A DNA stretch of 64,000 bases from JAKCDU01 sp035551615 (lineage in GTDB: Bacteria; Actinomycetota; Acidimicrobiia; Acidimicrobiales; Palsa-688), in contig DASZNC010000159.1 in NCBI GenBank assembly GCA_035551615.1, positions 4,178-68,177 on the forward strand, in the 5' to 3' direction. Below are positions 49,720 to 57,030 of this stretch, in pieces. How positions within the stretch are numbered: the stretch's first letter is position 1; each line of letters starts with the position of its first letter. A model generated the notes under the pieces. That model was given only the letters and a program-made list of their open reading frames with translations. It was not told where the DNA came from and searched no databases. The position numbers and the translations under genes are program-made.

Positions 49720-50478
49720 GTGGAACCCGTCACCTATCCGGAGTACCTGGGTCTGGACACCGTCCTATCCGCCCAACACCCGAGGAGTGAGGAGCACGAC
49801 GAGATGCTCTTCATCATCGTCCACCAGGTATACGAGCTGTGGTTCAAGCAACTTCTCCATGAGGGCCGCCACCTCAGTGAGCGCCTGGAGGCCGGCGATG
49901 GGCCGCGGTCGCTTCACACACTCAAGAGAATGCTGACCATTCTCAAGGTGGCGGTGGCCCAGGTAGACGTCATCGAGACCATGACGCCCCGTCAGTTCAC
50001 CGGCTTCCGAGCCCGCTTGGACACGGCCAGTGGGTTCCAGTCCGCCCAGTTCCGGCGCCTCGAGGTCCTACTCGGCCGGCGCGACGAGGGGCTGCCCCGC
50101 TCCGACCCGGCGCTGGCGAACGACGTGGGTCGCCGGCCGGTATTCGACAGCTACCTTCGGTATCTGGAAGTGCGGCACTGGCCGGTGCCGGAAGAGGTCC
50201 TGCATCGGAATCCGGCTGAACCGTACGAAGGAGCGGAAGGGGTGCAGCAACTTCTGCTGACCGTCTACGAGGCCGACGGTGAGGAGGCTCAGGTCGCCGA
50301 GCGGCTCGTGGACCTGGATGAGGGATTGCAGGAATGGCGCTACCGGCACGTGAAGATGGTTGAACGCACGATCGGTGACAAGCCGGGTACCGGCGGATCC
50401 TCAGGGGCCGGCTACCTGCGCTCGACGCTCTTCCGTCCGGTCTTCCCGGACCTCTGGGCCGTCCGGCCTAAGCTGTGA
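49720..50478 (+). CDS. kynA: Tryptophan 2,3-dioxygenase
   Basis: 252 residues from GTG 49720. Cytosolic haem dioxygenase that opens the indole ring of L-tryptophan to N-formylkynurenine. TYPEYLGLDTVLSAQHPRSE, HDEMLFIIVHQVYELWFKQL (substrate contacts), FTGFRARLDTASGFQSAQFR and EWRYRHVKMVERTIG with the haem-ligand His, then GTGGSSGAGYLR are all in place. It is shorter than some eukaryotic versions but normal for bacteria. No other kynurenine genes adjoin; the cyclase-family protein at 61397 is too far away to count as an operon partner. Confidence 0.95.
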   Translation: MEPVTYPEYLGLDTVLSAQHPRSEEHDEMLFIIVHQVYELWFKQLLHEGRHLSERLEAGDGPRSLHTLKRMLTILKVAVAQVDVIETMTPRQFTGFRARLDTASGFQSAQFRRLEVLLGRRDEGLPRSDPALANDVGRRPVFDSYLRYLEVRHWPVPEEVLHRNPAEPYEGAEGVQQLLLTVYEADGEEAQVAERLVDLDEGLQEWRYRHVKMVERTIGDKPGTGGSSGAGYLRSTLFRPVFPDLWAVRPKL

Positions 50479-50528
50479 TCGGGGCGGAGCTCCTCCCGCC
50501 TGCCTGAAGCATGGGGTAGCAGCATCAG

Positions 50529-50768
50529 ATGACTAACGATTCGGACCGGCTGATTGATCTGAGCGAGCGATTGTCGGCTACCTGTCGAGCCCTGCTGGAG
50601 CTCACGGTCGTGGTCGAGACGCTCGCTGAGATGGTGTCTGCGTCGAACATCGCCGCCGCCCGCGACCTGCTCACGTCCCCGGAGATGGATGACGTGAACA
50701 CCCAGATGCGGACCCATCTTCTCGGTGTCCGCGACGCACTGCAGCACGCCAACCGGCCCCGTCACTAG
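50529..50768 (+). CDS. Small helical protein, unknown
   Basis: 79 residues starting MTNDSDRLIDLSERLSATCR. The sequence is almost entirely helical and amphipathic (ALLELTVVVETLAEMVSASN), with acidic and basic residues mixed. No family is recognised. It stands between kynA and the gas-vesicle operon on the same strand, 50 bases after kynA. Codon use is similar to its neighbours, so it is probably real. Confidence 0.5.
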   Translation: MTNDSDRLIDLSERLSATCRALLELTVVVETLAEMVSASNIAAARDLLTSPEMDDVNTQMRTHLLGVRDALQHANRPRH

Positions 50769-50902
50769 TCCCTCCGGCACCCCGGGAGAGGGGCCCCACG
50801 GGTAGCTGGCGCTCCGACCGATCCGGCTTGCTTAATTCGGACACATAAGAGATTCCCGCTGATATACCCCTTCGACACATTACGGCCAGTACGGCAGCGG
50901 GC

Positions 50903-50928
50903 GTTTTAGTCGTTTTGGCGACGGGTAC
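50903..50928 (+). promoter_or_regulatory. Candidate stress-sigma promoter of the gas-vesicle operon
   Basis: GTTT (50903-50906), 16 bases, then GGGTAC (50923-50928). This agrees with the sigma-B-type promoter pattern of Streptomyces (GNNT-N14-16-GGGTAC/T). It lies ~158 bases before the first gene of the unit at 51087, in the only long gap (50769-51086) on the plus strand near the cluster. The rest of that gap shows no gene. The match is short and could be chance. Confidence 0.35.
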
Positions 50929-51086
50929 GGCAGCTATCACACACATCAACCGGTAAGCCGATTCCGACATTCGGGGGGACGGCTACCGGCCGACGGAGCC
51001 CGCATTGATCGGGCCCAAGGCGGTGATCATCGTTGCCATCGATTCTCGGAGAAAGACGCGCTGACGCGTCATCCCGGAGCGGGAAA

Positions 51087-51569
51087 ATGCGAAAGCCAAG
51101 TTCGCCTCAACCGGTGAAGGGTGCCCACATCATCACCGAGCACATAGACGTCGGCGTATCGAATGAACGGGCTTACGAACTCTGGACCGACTATGGCAAG
51201 TGGTCTGACATCTTCAAGAACGAGGAGGCCGGTCGTGCTCGCGGCCAAGGTCGAGCCCGCAGCGCCGGTCAGAAGATCCGCGTCACGGCCAAGATCGGTC
51301 CGTCCCAACGGAAATGGCAGGCTGAGGTCAGCGACTCCGATCCAGGCACCCAGGTCAGCTGGCGAGCCGTCGGTGGCATACAGGCCATGGGCCGCACGTC
51401 GTTCCACTCCCTGGATGACCGCCTAACACACGTGATGGTGGAGATCGAGTACCGACCCTCCGGACTGATGGAGATCCTCGGGAACTTCTTCCGTATGCAA
51501 CGCCGGCGGGTGAGACGGGATCTCCGCCTGTTCAAGAACTTCGCCGAGTTGCAGGGAGGCCAGAAATGA
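51087..51569 (+). CDS. SRPBCC-family protein heading the gas-vesicle operon
   Basis: 160 residues from ATG 51087 with GGAGCGGG six bases upstream; an upstream start (51033) would add 18 residues lacking family features. START/SRPBCC cavity fold: GAHIITEHIDVGVSNERAYE, LWTDYGKWSDIFKNEEAG, KIGPSQRKWQAEVSDSDPGT and YRPSGLMEILGNFFRMQRRR, ending in a basic RRRVRRDLRLFKNF. SRPBCC proteins hold hydrophobic ligands or act as chaperones. It is the first of about 16 coupled genes and is a paralogue of the next gene. Actinobacterial gas-vesicle clusters sometimes include SRPBCC proteins, but their role is not settled. Confidence 0.75.
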   Translation: MRKPSSPQPVKGAHIITEHIDVGVSNERAYELWTDYGKWSDIFKNEEAGRARGQGRARSAGQKIRVTAKIGPSQRKWQAEVSDSDPGTQVSWRAVGGIQAMGRTSFHSLDDRLTHVMVEIEYRPSGLMEILGNFFRMQRRRVRRDLRLFKNFAELQGGQK

Positions 51570-52573
51570 CGCCTCGGCGACGGTCAGGGCTTTCCTTCGG
51601 CCGGCGCGGCCCGACCCGCCTAGAACAAATGGCCAAGATCGGTTCAACCGCGGCGGTCCTCGTGCCTCTCGCCGAACAGGCGGTCCATGCCGTGGGCAAG
51701 GCTCGTGACCTGACTGCCGGGGCGCGCCAGGCGAAGGACAAGGTGCAGCAGATCGAGCAGGCCGTGTCATCCCACTCCAGCACGATCGGTAAGGCCGCCG
51801 CGCTTGTTCACACCGCCGGAAAGAGCGGCAAAGACAAGCCGAAGCTCTCCCACCTCATCGAGGAGCACACCGATATCGGCGTGCCGCGCGCCACCGTCTA
51901 CAACCAGTGGACGCAGATGGAGCTCTTTCCGAGCATCGTCAAAGGCGTCAACGCGGTCGATCAGGACGACGACGACCAGACCATCTGGACGTCGAAGATA
52001 GGCCCTGTCCGACGATCCTGGAAAGCCCGGATCACCGAGCAGGTCGCCGACGAGAAAATCGCCTGGCGCAGCGAGAGCGGCCCTGAGCATCAAGGTGTGG
52101 TCACGTTCCACAGCCTGAGCCCTGATCTCACCCGCATCCTGATCCAGATGCACTACAAGCCGCACGGTCCCCTGGAGATCATCGCCAACGAGTTACGTGT
52201 CCAACGGCGACGGGTCCGGAGGGATCTCCGGATGTTCAAGCACTTCTTGGAGTTGCGCGTCGAAGAGACCGGCGGTTGGCGGGGAGAGATCGGCTCGGAC
52301 CACAAACCGGCCCGATCCCACCCGAGAAAGTCGGCGACCAGGGCCAACAGCACTGCAGCCAAAACCAACCGCACCGCCAAGGCCAACAGCACCTCGAAGG
52401 CCAACGGCGCCGCTCGCGCCAATGGCCACGCCGGTCGTTCCAACGGCGCCGCTCAGGGCAGCCGCGCCGCCCGGGCCAACGGGGCGGCGAAGGCCAACGG
52501 GGCGGCGAAGGCCAACGGGGCCACGAAGACGGCCAAGAAAGCCACTCGAACGGCGAAGGCGGCGACCCGATGA
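51566..52573 (+). CDS. SRPBCC protein with helical head and basic repetitive tail
   Basis: 335 residues. Three parts are visible: an N-terminal helical region (~20-90, GARQAKDKVQQIEQAVSSHS), a central SRPBCC domain (~95-230) paralogous to the previous gene (HLIEEHTDIGVPRATVYNQW, IGPVRRSWKARITEQVADEK, PLEIIANELRVQRRRVRRDL), and a tail of ~100 residues made of Ala, Lys, Asn, Arg and Thr (KANGAAKANGAAKANGATKT, KATRTAKAATR). The tail looks like histone H1-type or nucleoid-binding tails and is strongly positive. In this operon it could bind the acidic tail of the adjacent GvpA variant or nucleic acid; both are inference. ATGA overlaps both neighbours. Confidence 0.75.
   Translation: MTPRRRSGLSFGRRGPTRLEQMAKIGSTAAVLVPLAEQAVHAVGKARDLTAGARQAKDKVQQIEQAVSSHSSTIGKAAALVHTAGKSGKDKPKLSHLIEEHTDIGVPRATVYNQWTQMELFPSIVKGVNAVDQDDDDQTIWTSKIGPVRRSWKARITEQVADEKIAWRSESGPEHQGVVTFHSLSPDLTRILIQMHYKPHGPLEIIANELRVQRRRVRRDLRMFKHFLELRVEETGGWRGEIGSDHKPARSHPRKSATRANSTAAKTNRTAKANSTSKANGAARANGHAGRSNGAAQGSRAARANGAAKANGAAKANGATKTAKKATRTAKAATR
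52475..52528 (+). repeat. 18-base tandem repeat coding KANGAA units
   Basis: GCCAACGGGGCGGCGAAG occurs at 52475-52492 and 52493-52510, with a diverged third copy at 52511-52528. Each copy encodes ANGAAK-like residues of the basic tail, and further degenerate copies lie upstream. It is a likely site of copy-number change by slippage or recombination. Confidence 0.75.
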
Positions 52574-53139
52574 CAATGACATCGGGCAGTTCCATCACCC
52601 GGGCCCCTCGGCCGAGCAGTCTGGCCGACGTGCTGGACCTCATCTTGGACAAGGGTCTGGTCATCGACGCCTATGTCCGGGTGTCAGCGGTCGGGATCGA
52701 GTTGCTCACCATCGACGCCCGCATCGTCATCGCCAGCGTCGACACCTACCTTCACTACGCCGAGGCGGTGAATCGTCTGGATCTGAGCAACACCGAGACC
52801 AAGGGCATCACCGGGCTGTTCGGTGACAACGACGGCGACGGAGACGGCAGCAGTAGCTCCCGGACCGGGCGCCGGCAATCCGGCGCAGATTCGTCCGACG
52901 ACGATGATGACGAGCCGGAGGAGAGCAGTCGCCAGTTGCGCCCCGGCCGCTCTCGGAAGGACAGCCACTCACAGGCCGACGAGGACGACGGGGATGACGG
53001 CGATGACAGCGACGCCGACAGCGGTGCTCAGGACGGCGATGACGACGGCGATGACGACGGCGATGACGACGAACCCGAAGCAGGCGCACACCGGCGGGGC
53101 CTAGCCGCCCGCCTTCAAGAGAGAGGTAAATGGAGCTGA
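52570..53139 (+). CDS. gvpA1: Gas vesicle structural protein GvpA with long acidic tail
   Basis: 189 residues. Residues ~10-75 are a GvpA/GvpJ core: SSLADVLDLILDKGLVIDAY, GIELLTIDARIVIASVDTYL and HYAEAVNRLDLSN. GvpA normally ends near residue 80-140. Here ~110 residues follow, dominated by Asp, Glu, Ser and Arg (DSSDDDDDEPEESSRQ, DEDDGDDGDDSDADSGAQDG, DDDGDDDGDDDEPEAG), so they are disordered and highly acidic. The core is nearly identical in protein and similar in DNA to the second GvpA at 53883, indicating duplication. It is likely a minor, surface-modified shell subunit. It overlaps the SRPBCC gene by 4 bases and the DUF378 gene by 10. Confidence 0.85.
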   Translation: MTMTSGSSITRAPRPSSLADVLDLILDKGLVIDAYVRVSAVGIELLTIDARIVIASVDTYLHYAEAVNRLDLSNTETKGITGLFGDNDGDGDGSSSSRTGRRQSGADSSDDDDDEPEESSRQLRPGRSRKDSHSQADEDDGDDGDDSDADSGAQDGDDDGDDDGDDDEPEAGAHRRGLAARLQERGKWS

Positions 53140-53381
53140 TGAAGGTACGAGATCTGAAGCCACAAAGACACCACCTGCTCGATGAGATGAACAGCGTGGA
53201 CCGGGCCGCGGGCGCCATGCTCGCCCTCGGTGCCCTCAATTGGGGCCTCGTCGGCGCCGCCAACTTCGACGCCATACGAGCCACGCTCGGCCGGTCCAAG
53301 GCGGCCCGCGCCGCCTACGGGATGGTCGGGGCCAGCGCCGCCTACGCACTGGCCCGCAGCCAGCAGCTGGCCCGGCGGTAG
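53130..53381 (+). CDS. DUF378-like small membrane protein
   Basis: 83 residues. Basic N-terminus (VRDLKPQRHHLLDEMNSVDR), then GAMLALGALNWGLVGAANFD, a DUF378 hallmark (GALNWGLVG), a second helix (AAYGMVGASAAYALA) and a basic end. Two membrane spans are expected. DUF378 function is unknown; occurrence in a gas-vesicle operon may point to a membrane partner. A start at 53139 (TGATG) is also possible. The 10-base overlap with gvpA1 suggests coupled translation. Confidence 0.7.
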   Translation: MELMKVRDLKPQRHHLLDEMNSVDRAAGAMLALGALNWGLVGAANFDAIRATLGRSKAARAAYGMVGASAAYALARSQQLARR

Positions 53382-53394
53382 CGGAGGTATTGGG

Positions 53395-53883
53395 ATGTTC
53401 AAGAGGTTCAGCGCCGGGTTTGCCGTCGGGTATGTCCTCGGCGCACGGGCCGGCCAGAAGAGATACGAACAGATCACCGACCTGGCCGACAAGGTCATGG
53501 ACCTGCCGGTGGTCAGCCGGGCCGCCGACCGGGCCCAGGACATGGTCACGGCGGACAACGGGCGCCGTCTGCTCGACTCGCTGAGGGAACGGGCTCCGTT
53601 TCCCCGGTCGGAGGACGACGACGACCAGGAGACCGACGAAGACGACCAGGAGACCGGCGAAGACGAGAGCGAATCGTCTGAAGGCGAGCCGGAGGACGGC
53701 GAGGAAGGCAACCAGCCGACCAGTTCTAACGGGGCCAAGCGGCGATCGGCCGACTCCCGGCACTCGACTCGGAACGGGTCCGGAGCGCGGCCTCGGTCCG
53801 ATGGTCGTTCCCGCGGACGGAACTCCGGGGGCCGCCTGGGCAACCTGGCCGGTGCCGCCCTCGAGCGCGGGCGCGTAGGCTGA
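53395..53883 (+). CDS. YtxH-like protein with acidic disordered tail
   Basis: 162 residues from ATG 53395 after GGAGG. Residues 1-~60 read FSAGFAVGYVLGARAGQKRY and EQITDLADKVMDLPVVSRAA: a short Gly-rich membrane segment followed by helices, as in YtxH-type envelope proteins of actinobacteria. From ~75 on the chain is acidic (SEDDDDQETDEDDQETGEDE) and then basic/Ser-rich (KRRSADSRHSTRNGSGARPR). The acidic then basic tail resembles the opposed tails of the neighbouring SRPBCC and GvpA genes. Role unknown. Its stop shares bases with the gvpA2 start (TGATG). Confidence 0.65.
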   Translation: MFKRFSAGFAVGYVLGARAGQKRYEQITDLADKVMDLPVVSRAADRAQDMVTADNGRRLLDSLRERAPFPRSEDDDDQETDEDDQETGEDESESSEGEPEDGEEGNQPTSSNGAKRRSADSRHSTRNGSGARPRSDGRSRGRNSGGRLGNLAGAALERGRVG

Positions 53884-54227
53884 TGCCGCCGGCATCCGGT
53901 TCGATCACCCGCGCCCCCCGGCCCAGCAGCCTGGCCGACGTACTCGACCTCATTCTCGACAAGGGCCTGGTCATCGACGCCTACGTCCGGGTCGCGGCCC
54001 TCGGCATCGAGGTGCTGACCATCGACGCTCGTGTCGTCATCGCCAGTGTCGATACCTACCTGCACTACGCAGAGGCGGTCAACCGCCTCGACCTGACCCA
54101 GACCGAGACGCAGGGCATACAGGGGCTGGCGCATGATGTGATCGAGGCCGGCGCCCGCGGCAAGACTCAGGGCGCCATCGAAGGGGTCAAGAGCAGCCTG
54201 GGCCGTCACCGGCGGAACCAGGACTAG
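53883..54227 (+). CDS. gvpA2: Gas vesicle structural protein GvpA
   Basis: 114 residues, the normal size for actinobacterial GvpA. Core SSLADVLDLILDKGLVIDAY, GIEVLTIDARVVIASVDTYL, HYAEAVNRLDL, then a short helical end (GLAHDVIEAGARGKTQG). GvpA monomers assemble as ribs of the hollow protein shell. It is probably the principal shell protein, in contrast to the acid-tailed copy. gvpF follows after 3 bases. Confidence 0.93.
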   Translation: MPPASGSITRAPRPSSLADVLDLILDKGLVIDAYVRVAALGIEVLTIDARVVIASVDTYLHYAEAVNRLDLTQTETQGIQGLAHDVIEAGARGKTQGAIEGVKSSLGRHRRNQD

Positions 54228-54230
54228 CGG

Positions 54231-54977
54231 ATGCCCGACCAGATCTGCGTGTACGCGGTGGTGCCATCAGCCACTGACAACCGCCGGTTGACCTCCGAGA
54301 CAGGGATCGATGGGTGTCCCCTCGAGCTGGTGGAATGCGGTCCACTGGCCGCGCTGGTGTCTCCCGTTCAGTCCGAGCGCCTCCGCCCGACCCGCGCCGC
54401 GCTCACCGCGCATGAGCAGGTCACGGCGACGGCTCATCAGATCGGTCCATGCATCCCGGTCCGGTTCGGAACGCTCTTCCCGGATCGCCAATCGGTGGAA
54501 CGGGACCTGCTGACCGCCCAGCGGAGCCATCTCGATTCGCTGATCCACGAGGTGGAGAACCGGGACGAGTACCGGCTCCGGGCCCGCTACCTCGCCAACG
54601 TCGCTCTGACCGAGGTAGTGGCCCGGAGCCGTGAAGTGCAGCGGTTCCGCCGGAAGCTGAACGGAGGGCCGGCTCCGCAAGCGGCGCAGATCCAACTCGG
54701 GGAGTTGGTGGTCGCCGGACTGGAGGCACTGCGCGACGAAGACGCGGAAGCGGTCATGAATCACATTTCCCCCTACATGGTGGCCGGCCGCCGCTTGCCC
54801 GACCGAGCCGAGGACACCGCCGTCCATCTGGCTCTACTGGTCGACCGGACCCGGGGCCAAGACCTCGAACGGGCGGTCGAGCAACTGGGCGGAGCCCAGC
54901 GTGGACGCCTGCACATCGATCTGGTCGGCCCGCTGGCTCCGTGGGACTTCACCCTCCTCGAGACGGGGGCAGCCTGA
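54231..54977 (+). CDS. gvpF: Gas vesicle protein GvpF
   Basis: 248 residues, GvpF/L family (assembly factor near the shell base). An N-terminal ferredoxin-like half with ICVYAVVPSATDNRRL, LELVECGPLAALVSPV and VTATAHQIGPCIPVRFGTLF, then a helical C-terminal half (SHLDSLIHEVENRDEYRLRA) ending in LHIDLVGPLAPWDFTLLE. The GPCIPVRFGTLF and GPLAPWDF boxes are family hallmarks. It lies between gvpA2 and gvpG, as in Streptomyces, and shares TGATG with gvpG. Confidence 0.92.
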   Translation: MPDQICVYAVVPSATDNRRLTSETGIDGCPLELVECGPLAALVSPVQSERLRPTRAALTAHEQVTATAHQIGPCIPVRFGTLFPDRQSVERDLLTAQRSHLDSLIHEVENRDEYRLRARYLANVALTEVVARSREVQRFRRKLNGGPAPQAAQIQLGELVVAGLEALRDEDAEAVMNHISPYMVAGRRLPDRAEDTAVHLALLVDRTRGQDLERAVEQLGGAQRGRLHIDLVGPLAPWDFTLLETGAA

Positions 54978-55213
54978 TGGGGTTGTTCAGGTCCCTGGTT
55001 CTCCTGCCCCTCGCTCCGGTGCAAGGTGTGGTGTGGGTGGCAGAGCAGCTGCAACAGCAAGCTGACCAGATACTTCTCGACCCTGACTCGATCCTGGCCG
55101 AGTTGGACCACTGGCAACACGCCGTCGACACCGGGATGATCACCGAGGACGAGTACCTGGTGTACGAGGAGGAGCTGCTCGACCGACTAGATGCCATCCG
55201 GGAGCTCACATGA
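54977..55213 (+). CDS. gvpG: Gas vesicle protein GvpG
   Basis: 78 residues from ATG 54977 (TGATG with gvpF). MGLFRSLVLLPLAPVQGVVW starts the family, followed by VAEQLQQQADQILLDPDSIL and ITEDEYLVYEEELLDRLDAI, which fit GvpG (short helical assembly factor). The longer frame from 54941 lies in gvpF. ATGA overlap with gvpO. Confidence 0.9.
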   Translation: MGLFRSLVLLPLAPVQGVVWVAEQLQQQADQILLDPDSILAELDHWQHAVDTGMITEDEYLVYEEELLDRLDAIRELT

Positions 55214-55488
55214 CCGCGAAGTCGAGAGCCGTCGGTGATGTGATCGCCGCCGCCCGGCAGGAACTGCGCATGCTCACTGGCCACGAAGTCGACTCGGTCA
55301 GCGCCGTGCGGGCCGAGGAGGATGGCTGGCACATCACCTTCGAGGTCGTCGAGCTCAAGCGCGTCCCGGAGTCGACGTCGGTGCTCGGCACATACGAGAC
55401 GCTTGCTGACGATGACGGCGCAGTCATCGAGTTCGCCCGTAGCCGTCGCTATTACCGGAATCAGCCCTCAGAAGGCGATGCTCCATGA
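55210..55488 (+). CDS. gvpO: Gas vesicle protein GvpO
   Basis: 92 residues. GvpO pattern: AVGDVIAAARQELRMLTGHE, EDGWHITFEVVELKRVPEST, VLGTYETLADDDGAVIEFAR and SRRYYRNQ at the end. GvpO is required for gas-vesicle formation in haloarchaea and is kept in actinobacterial clusters; its biochemical role is not settled. In Streptomyces gvpO usually opens the cluster, here it is inside it. ATGA overlaps on both sides. Confidence 0.9.
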   Translation: MTAKSRAVGDVIAAARQELRMLTGHEVDSVSAVRAEEDGWHITFEVVELKRVPESTSVLGTYETLADDDGAVIEFARSRRYYRNQPSEGDAP

Positions 55489-55862
55489 CCTGGCAGGATT
55501 CCCCCCTCCACTACGGCGGTCCGCCGTCCACTCAGGCTCAGAGCGGCTCGACCAATCTGGCCGACTTGCTCGAGCGCATCCTCGACAAAGGGATCGTCAT
55601 CGCAGGTGACATCTCTATCAGCCTGGTCGATATCGAACTGCTGACGATAAAGCTGCGCCTGCTCATCGCTTCGGTCGACAAGGCCCGGGAGATGGGCGTC
55701 AACTGGTGGGAATCCGACCCGTGGCTCTCCAGCCGGGCCTCCTCGCAGCTCCAGGGCGCGGGCTCCCCTCAGGCGATGACGGAACTGGAGAGTCGTCTGG
55801 ACCGGATCGAAAAGGCCTTGAGCGGGCCGGCTGCGGGCGACGGGAGTTCCGCCGACCGGTGA
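55485..55862 (+). CDS. gvpJ: Gas vesicle protein GvpJ
   Basis: 125 residues. GvpA-like core TNLADLLERILDKGIVIAGD, ISLVDIELLTIKLRLLIASV, DKAREMGVNWWESDPWLSS, typical of GvpJ, a minor shell protein that helps shape the cone caps. The N-terminus is a Gln/Pro/Gly/Ser-rich lead (~20 residues) and the C-terminal helix is charged (ELESRLDRIEKALSG). GTGA overlap with gvpL. Confidence 0.9.
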   Translation: MTWQDSPLHYGGPPSTQAQSGSTNLADLLERILDKGIVIAGDISISLVDIELLTIKLRLLIASVDKAREMGVNWWESDPWLSSRASSQLQGAGSPQAMTELESRLDRIEKALSGPAAGDGSSADR

Positions 55863-56836
55863 GCGCCCTCGACGACACCCTGCGCAACATCGCCGCCGAT
55901 CAGTGGCCAGCGGTGGTTGCGGAAGCGACCGCGGCGGCCCGTCGCCAGGCGGTGGAGGTCCTCACCGCCCGGCTCACCGAGCTGCTACTTGCCGGCGGGG
56001 AGGACTCGCACCGGTACTCCACCGCAACGGTATCGCTCGCATCGCCCGGGGAGACCGATCCGCCGCCTTCGTCGGCCGCCGGGACGGGCTGGTACCTGTA
56101 CGGCCTGACCATGCCCCACGTCGCCCGAGCTGTGACCGGCCGGCCGGGCGTGGGTGACTCCGCCCTGCAGACCGTTCCCATCGGGAGGATTGCCGCAGTC
56201 GTGAGCCCGGTGGCAAGCGATCGATCCTGGGCCGCCGGTGCCGACATCGACCTGGACGCCCTCACGCCCCGGATAGCCGAGCATCAGCGGGTGCTCGAGG
56301 ACATCCTCGAACTGGGTCCGGTCGTACCCATGAGATTCGGAATCATGTACCCGGAACTGTCAGCCCTGGTGTCGGCCGTTGAAGCCGACACCGAGCACCT
56401 GAATGCTGAACTGTGCCGGCTCGACGGCCTGGTCGAGTGGGGCCTGGCCATCGAGTGGTCCGGCCATCGACCGGCCCTTCCCCTCGGAGAAGGGCCCCGT
56501 ACGGGCCGTCAGTATCTGAGCGACCGGCAGCAGGACCGGTGCCAGGCGGAGCGAGCCGAGCACGACGCCTCCCTCGCCGCGGAAGCAGTACATCGCTCCC
56601 TGCTGGCCATAGCGACAGATGCCGTAGTGCACCCGGCCCGGCGGACCGGCGAAGACGGAAGGCCGACTCTTCTGCGGGCGTCGTACCTCGTCGATCGAGC
56701 TGCCGGCGGCGCCCTGCGCCAAGCGGCCGGCCGGGCTCTGGCGGCGGCGCCCTCCCCTCTGGGCCTGACCGGCGAGCTCACCGGCCCGTGGCCCGCTTAT
56801 CACTTCGTGAGCATGCCTCTGGAGCAGGCCGGATGA
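55859..56836 (+). CDS. gvpL: Gas vesicle protein GvpL/F with N-terminal extension
   Basis: 325 residues from GTG 55859, about 75 longer than the other GvpF/L proteins of this window. Residues 1-~70 form a helical head (LRNIAADQWPAVVAEATAAA, RRQAVEVLTARLTELLLAG) and linker. The GvpL/F domain follows (WYLYGLTMPHVARAV, IGRIAAVVSPVASDR, VLEDILELGPVVPMRFGIMY), ending in GPWPAYHFVSMPLE. The head may be a fused helical accessory, like a small GvpA-independent oligomeriser. GTGA with gvpJ, ATGA with gvpS. Confidence 0.88.
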   Translation: MSALDDTLRNIAADQWPAVVAEATAAARRQAVEVLTARLTELLLAGGEDSHRYSTATVSLASPGETDPPPSSAAGTGWYLYGLTMPHVARAVTGRPGVGDSALQTVPIGRIAAVVSPVASDRSWAAGADIDLDALTPRIAEHQRVLEDILELGPVVPMRFGIMYPELSALVSAVEADTEHLNAELCRLDGLVEWGLAIEWSGHRPALPLGEGPRTGRQYLSDRQQDRCQAERAEHDASLAAEAVHRSLLAIATDAVVHPARRTGEDGRPTLLRASYLVDRAAGGALRQAAGRALAAAPSPLGLTGELTGPWPAYHFVSMPLEQAG

Positions 56837-57030
56837 CGCTCAACTCGGGGCGCGACGTCGCTCTTGTCGACTTGGCCGACCGACTTCTCGAACGGGGCGT
56901 CTCCATCACCGGCGACGTGGTCATCTCGCTGGCCGGGGTCGACCTGGTCTACGTGAGCCTGCGGGCGCTGGTCGCTTCCGTGGAGACGGCCATGGAGCTC
57001 CAACTCGGACAGGACATCCAATTCCAATGA
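56833..57030 (+). CDS. gvpS: Gas vesicle protein GvpS (short GvpA-like)
   Basis: 65 residues from ATG 56833. Only the core of the GvpA/J family is present: VALVDLADRLLERGVSITGD, VVISLAGVDLVYVSLRALVA, SVETAMELQLGQDI. The short GvpA-like proteins located between gvpL and gvpK in Streptomyces are called GvpS, and the position here is the same. Minor shell component. ATGA on both sides. Confidence 0.87.
   Translation: MTLNSGRDVALVDLADRLLERGVSITGDVVISLAGVDLVYVSLRALVASVETAMELQLGQDIQFQ

Noticed and set aside
52276..52569. 5' part of a longer frame upstream of the acid-tailed GvpA
   Set aside because: It lies within the SRPBCC tail in another frame; GvpA homology begins only at ATG 52570, which overlaps the preceding stop.
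52975..53080. GACGGCGATGAC-type repeats as a possible regulatory repeat array
   Set aside because: They encode the Asp/Gly acidic tail of GvpA1 in phase and need no other explanation.
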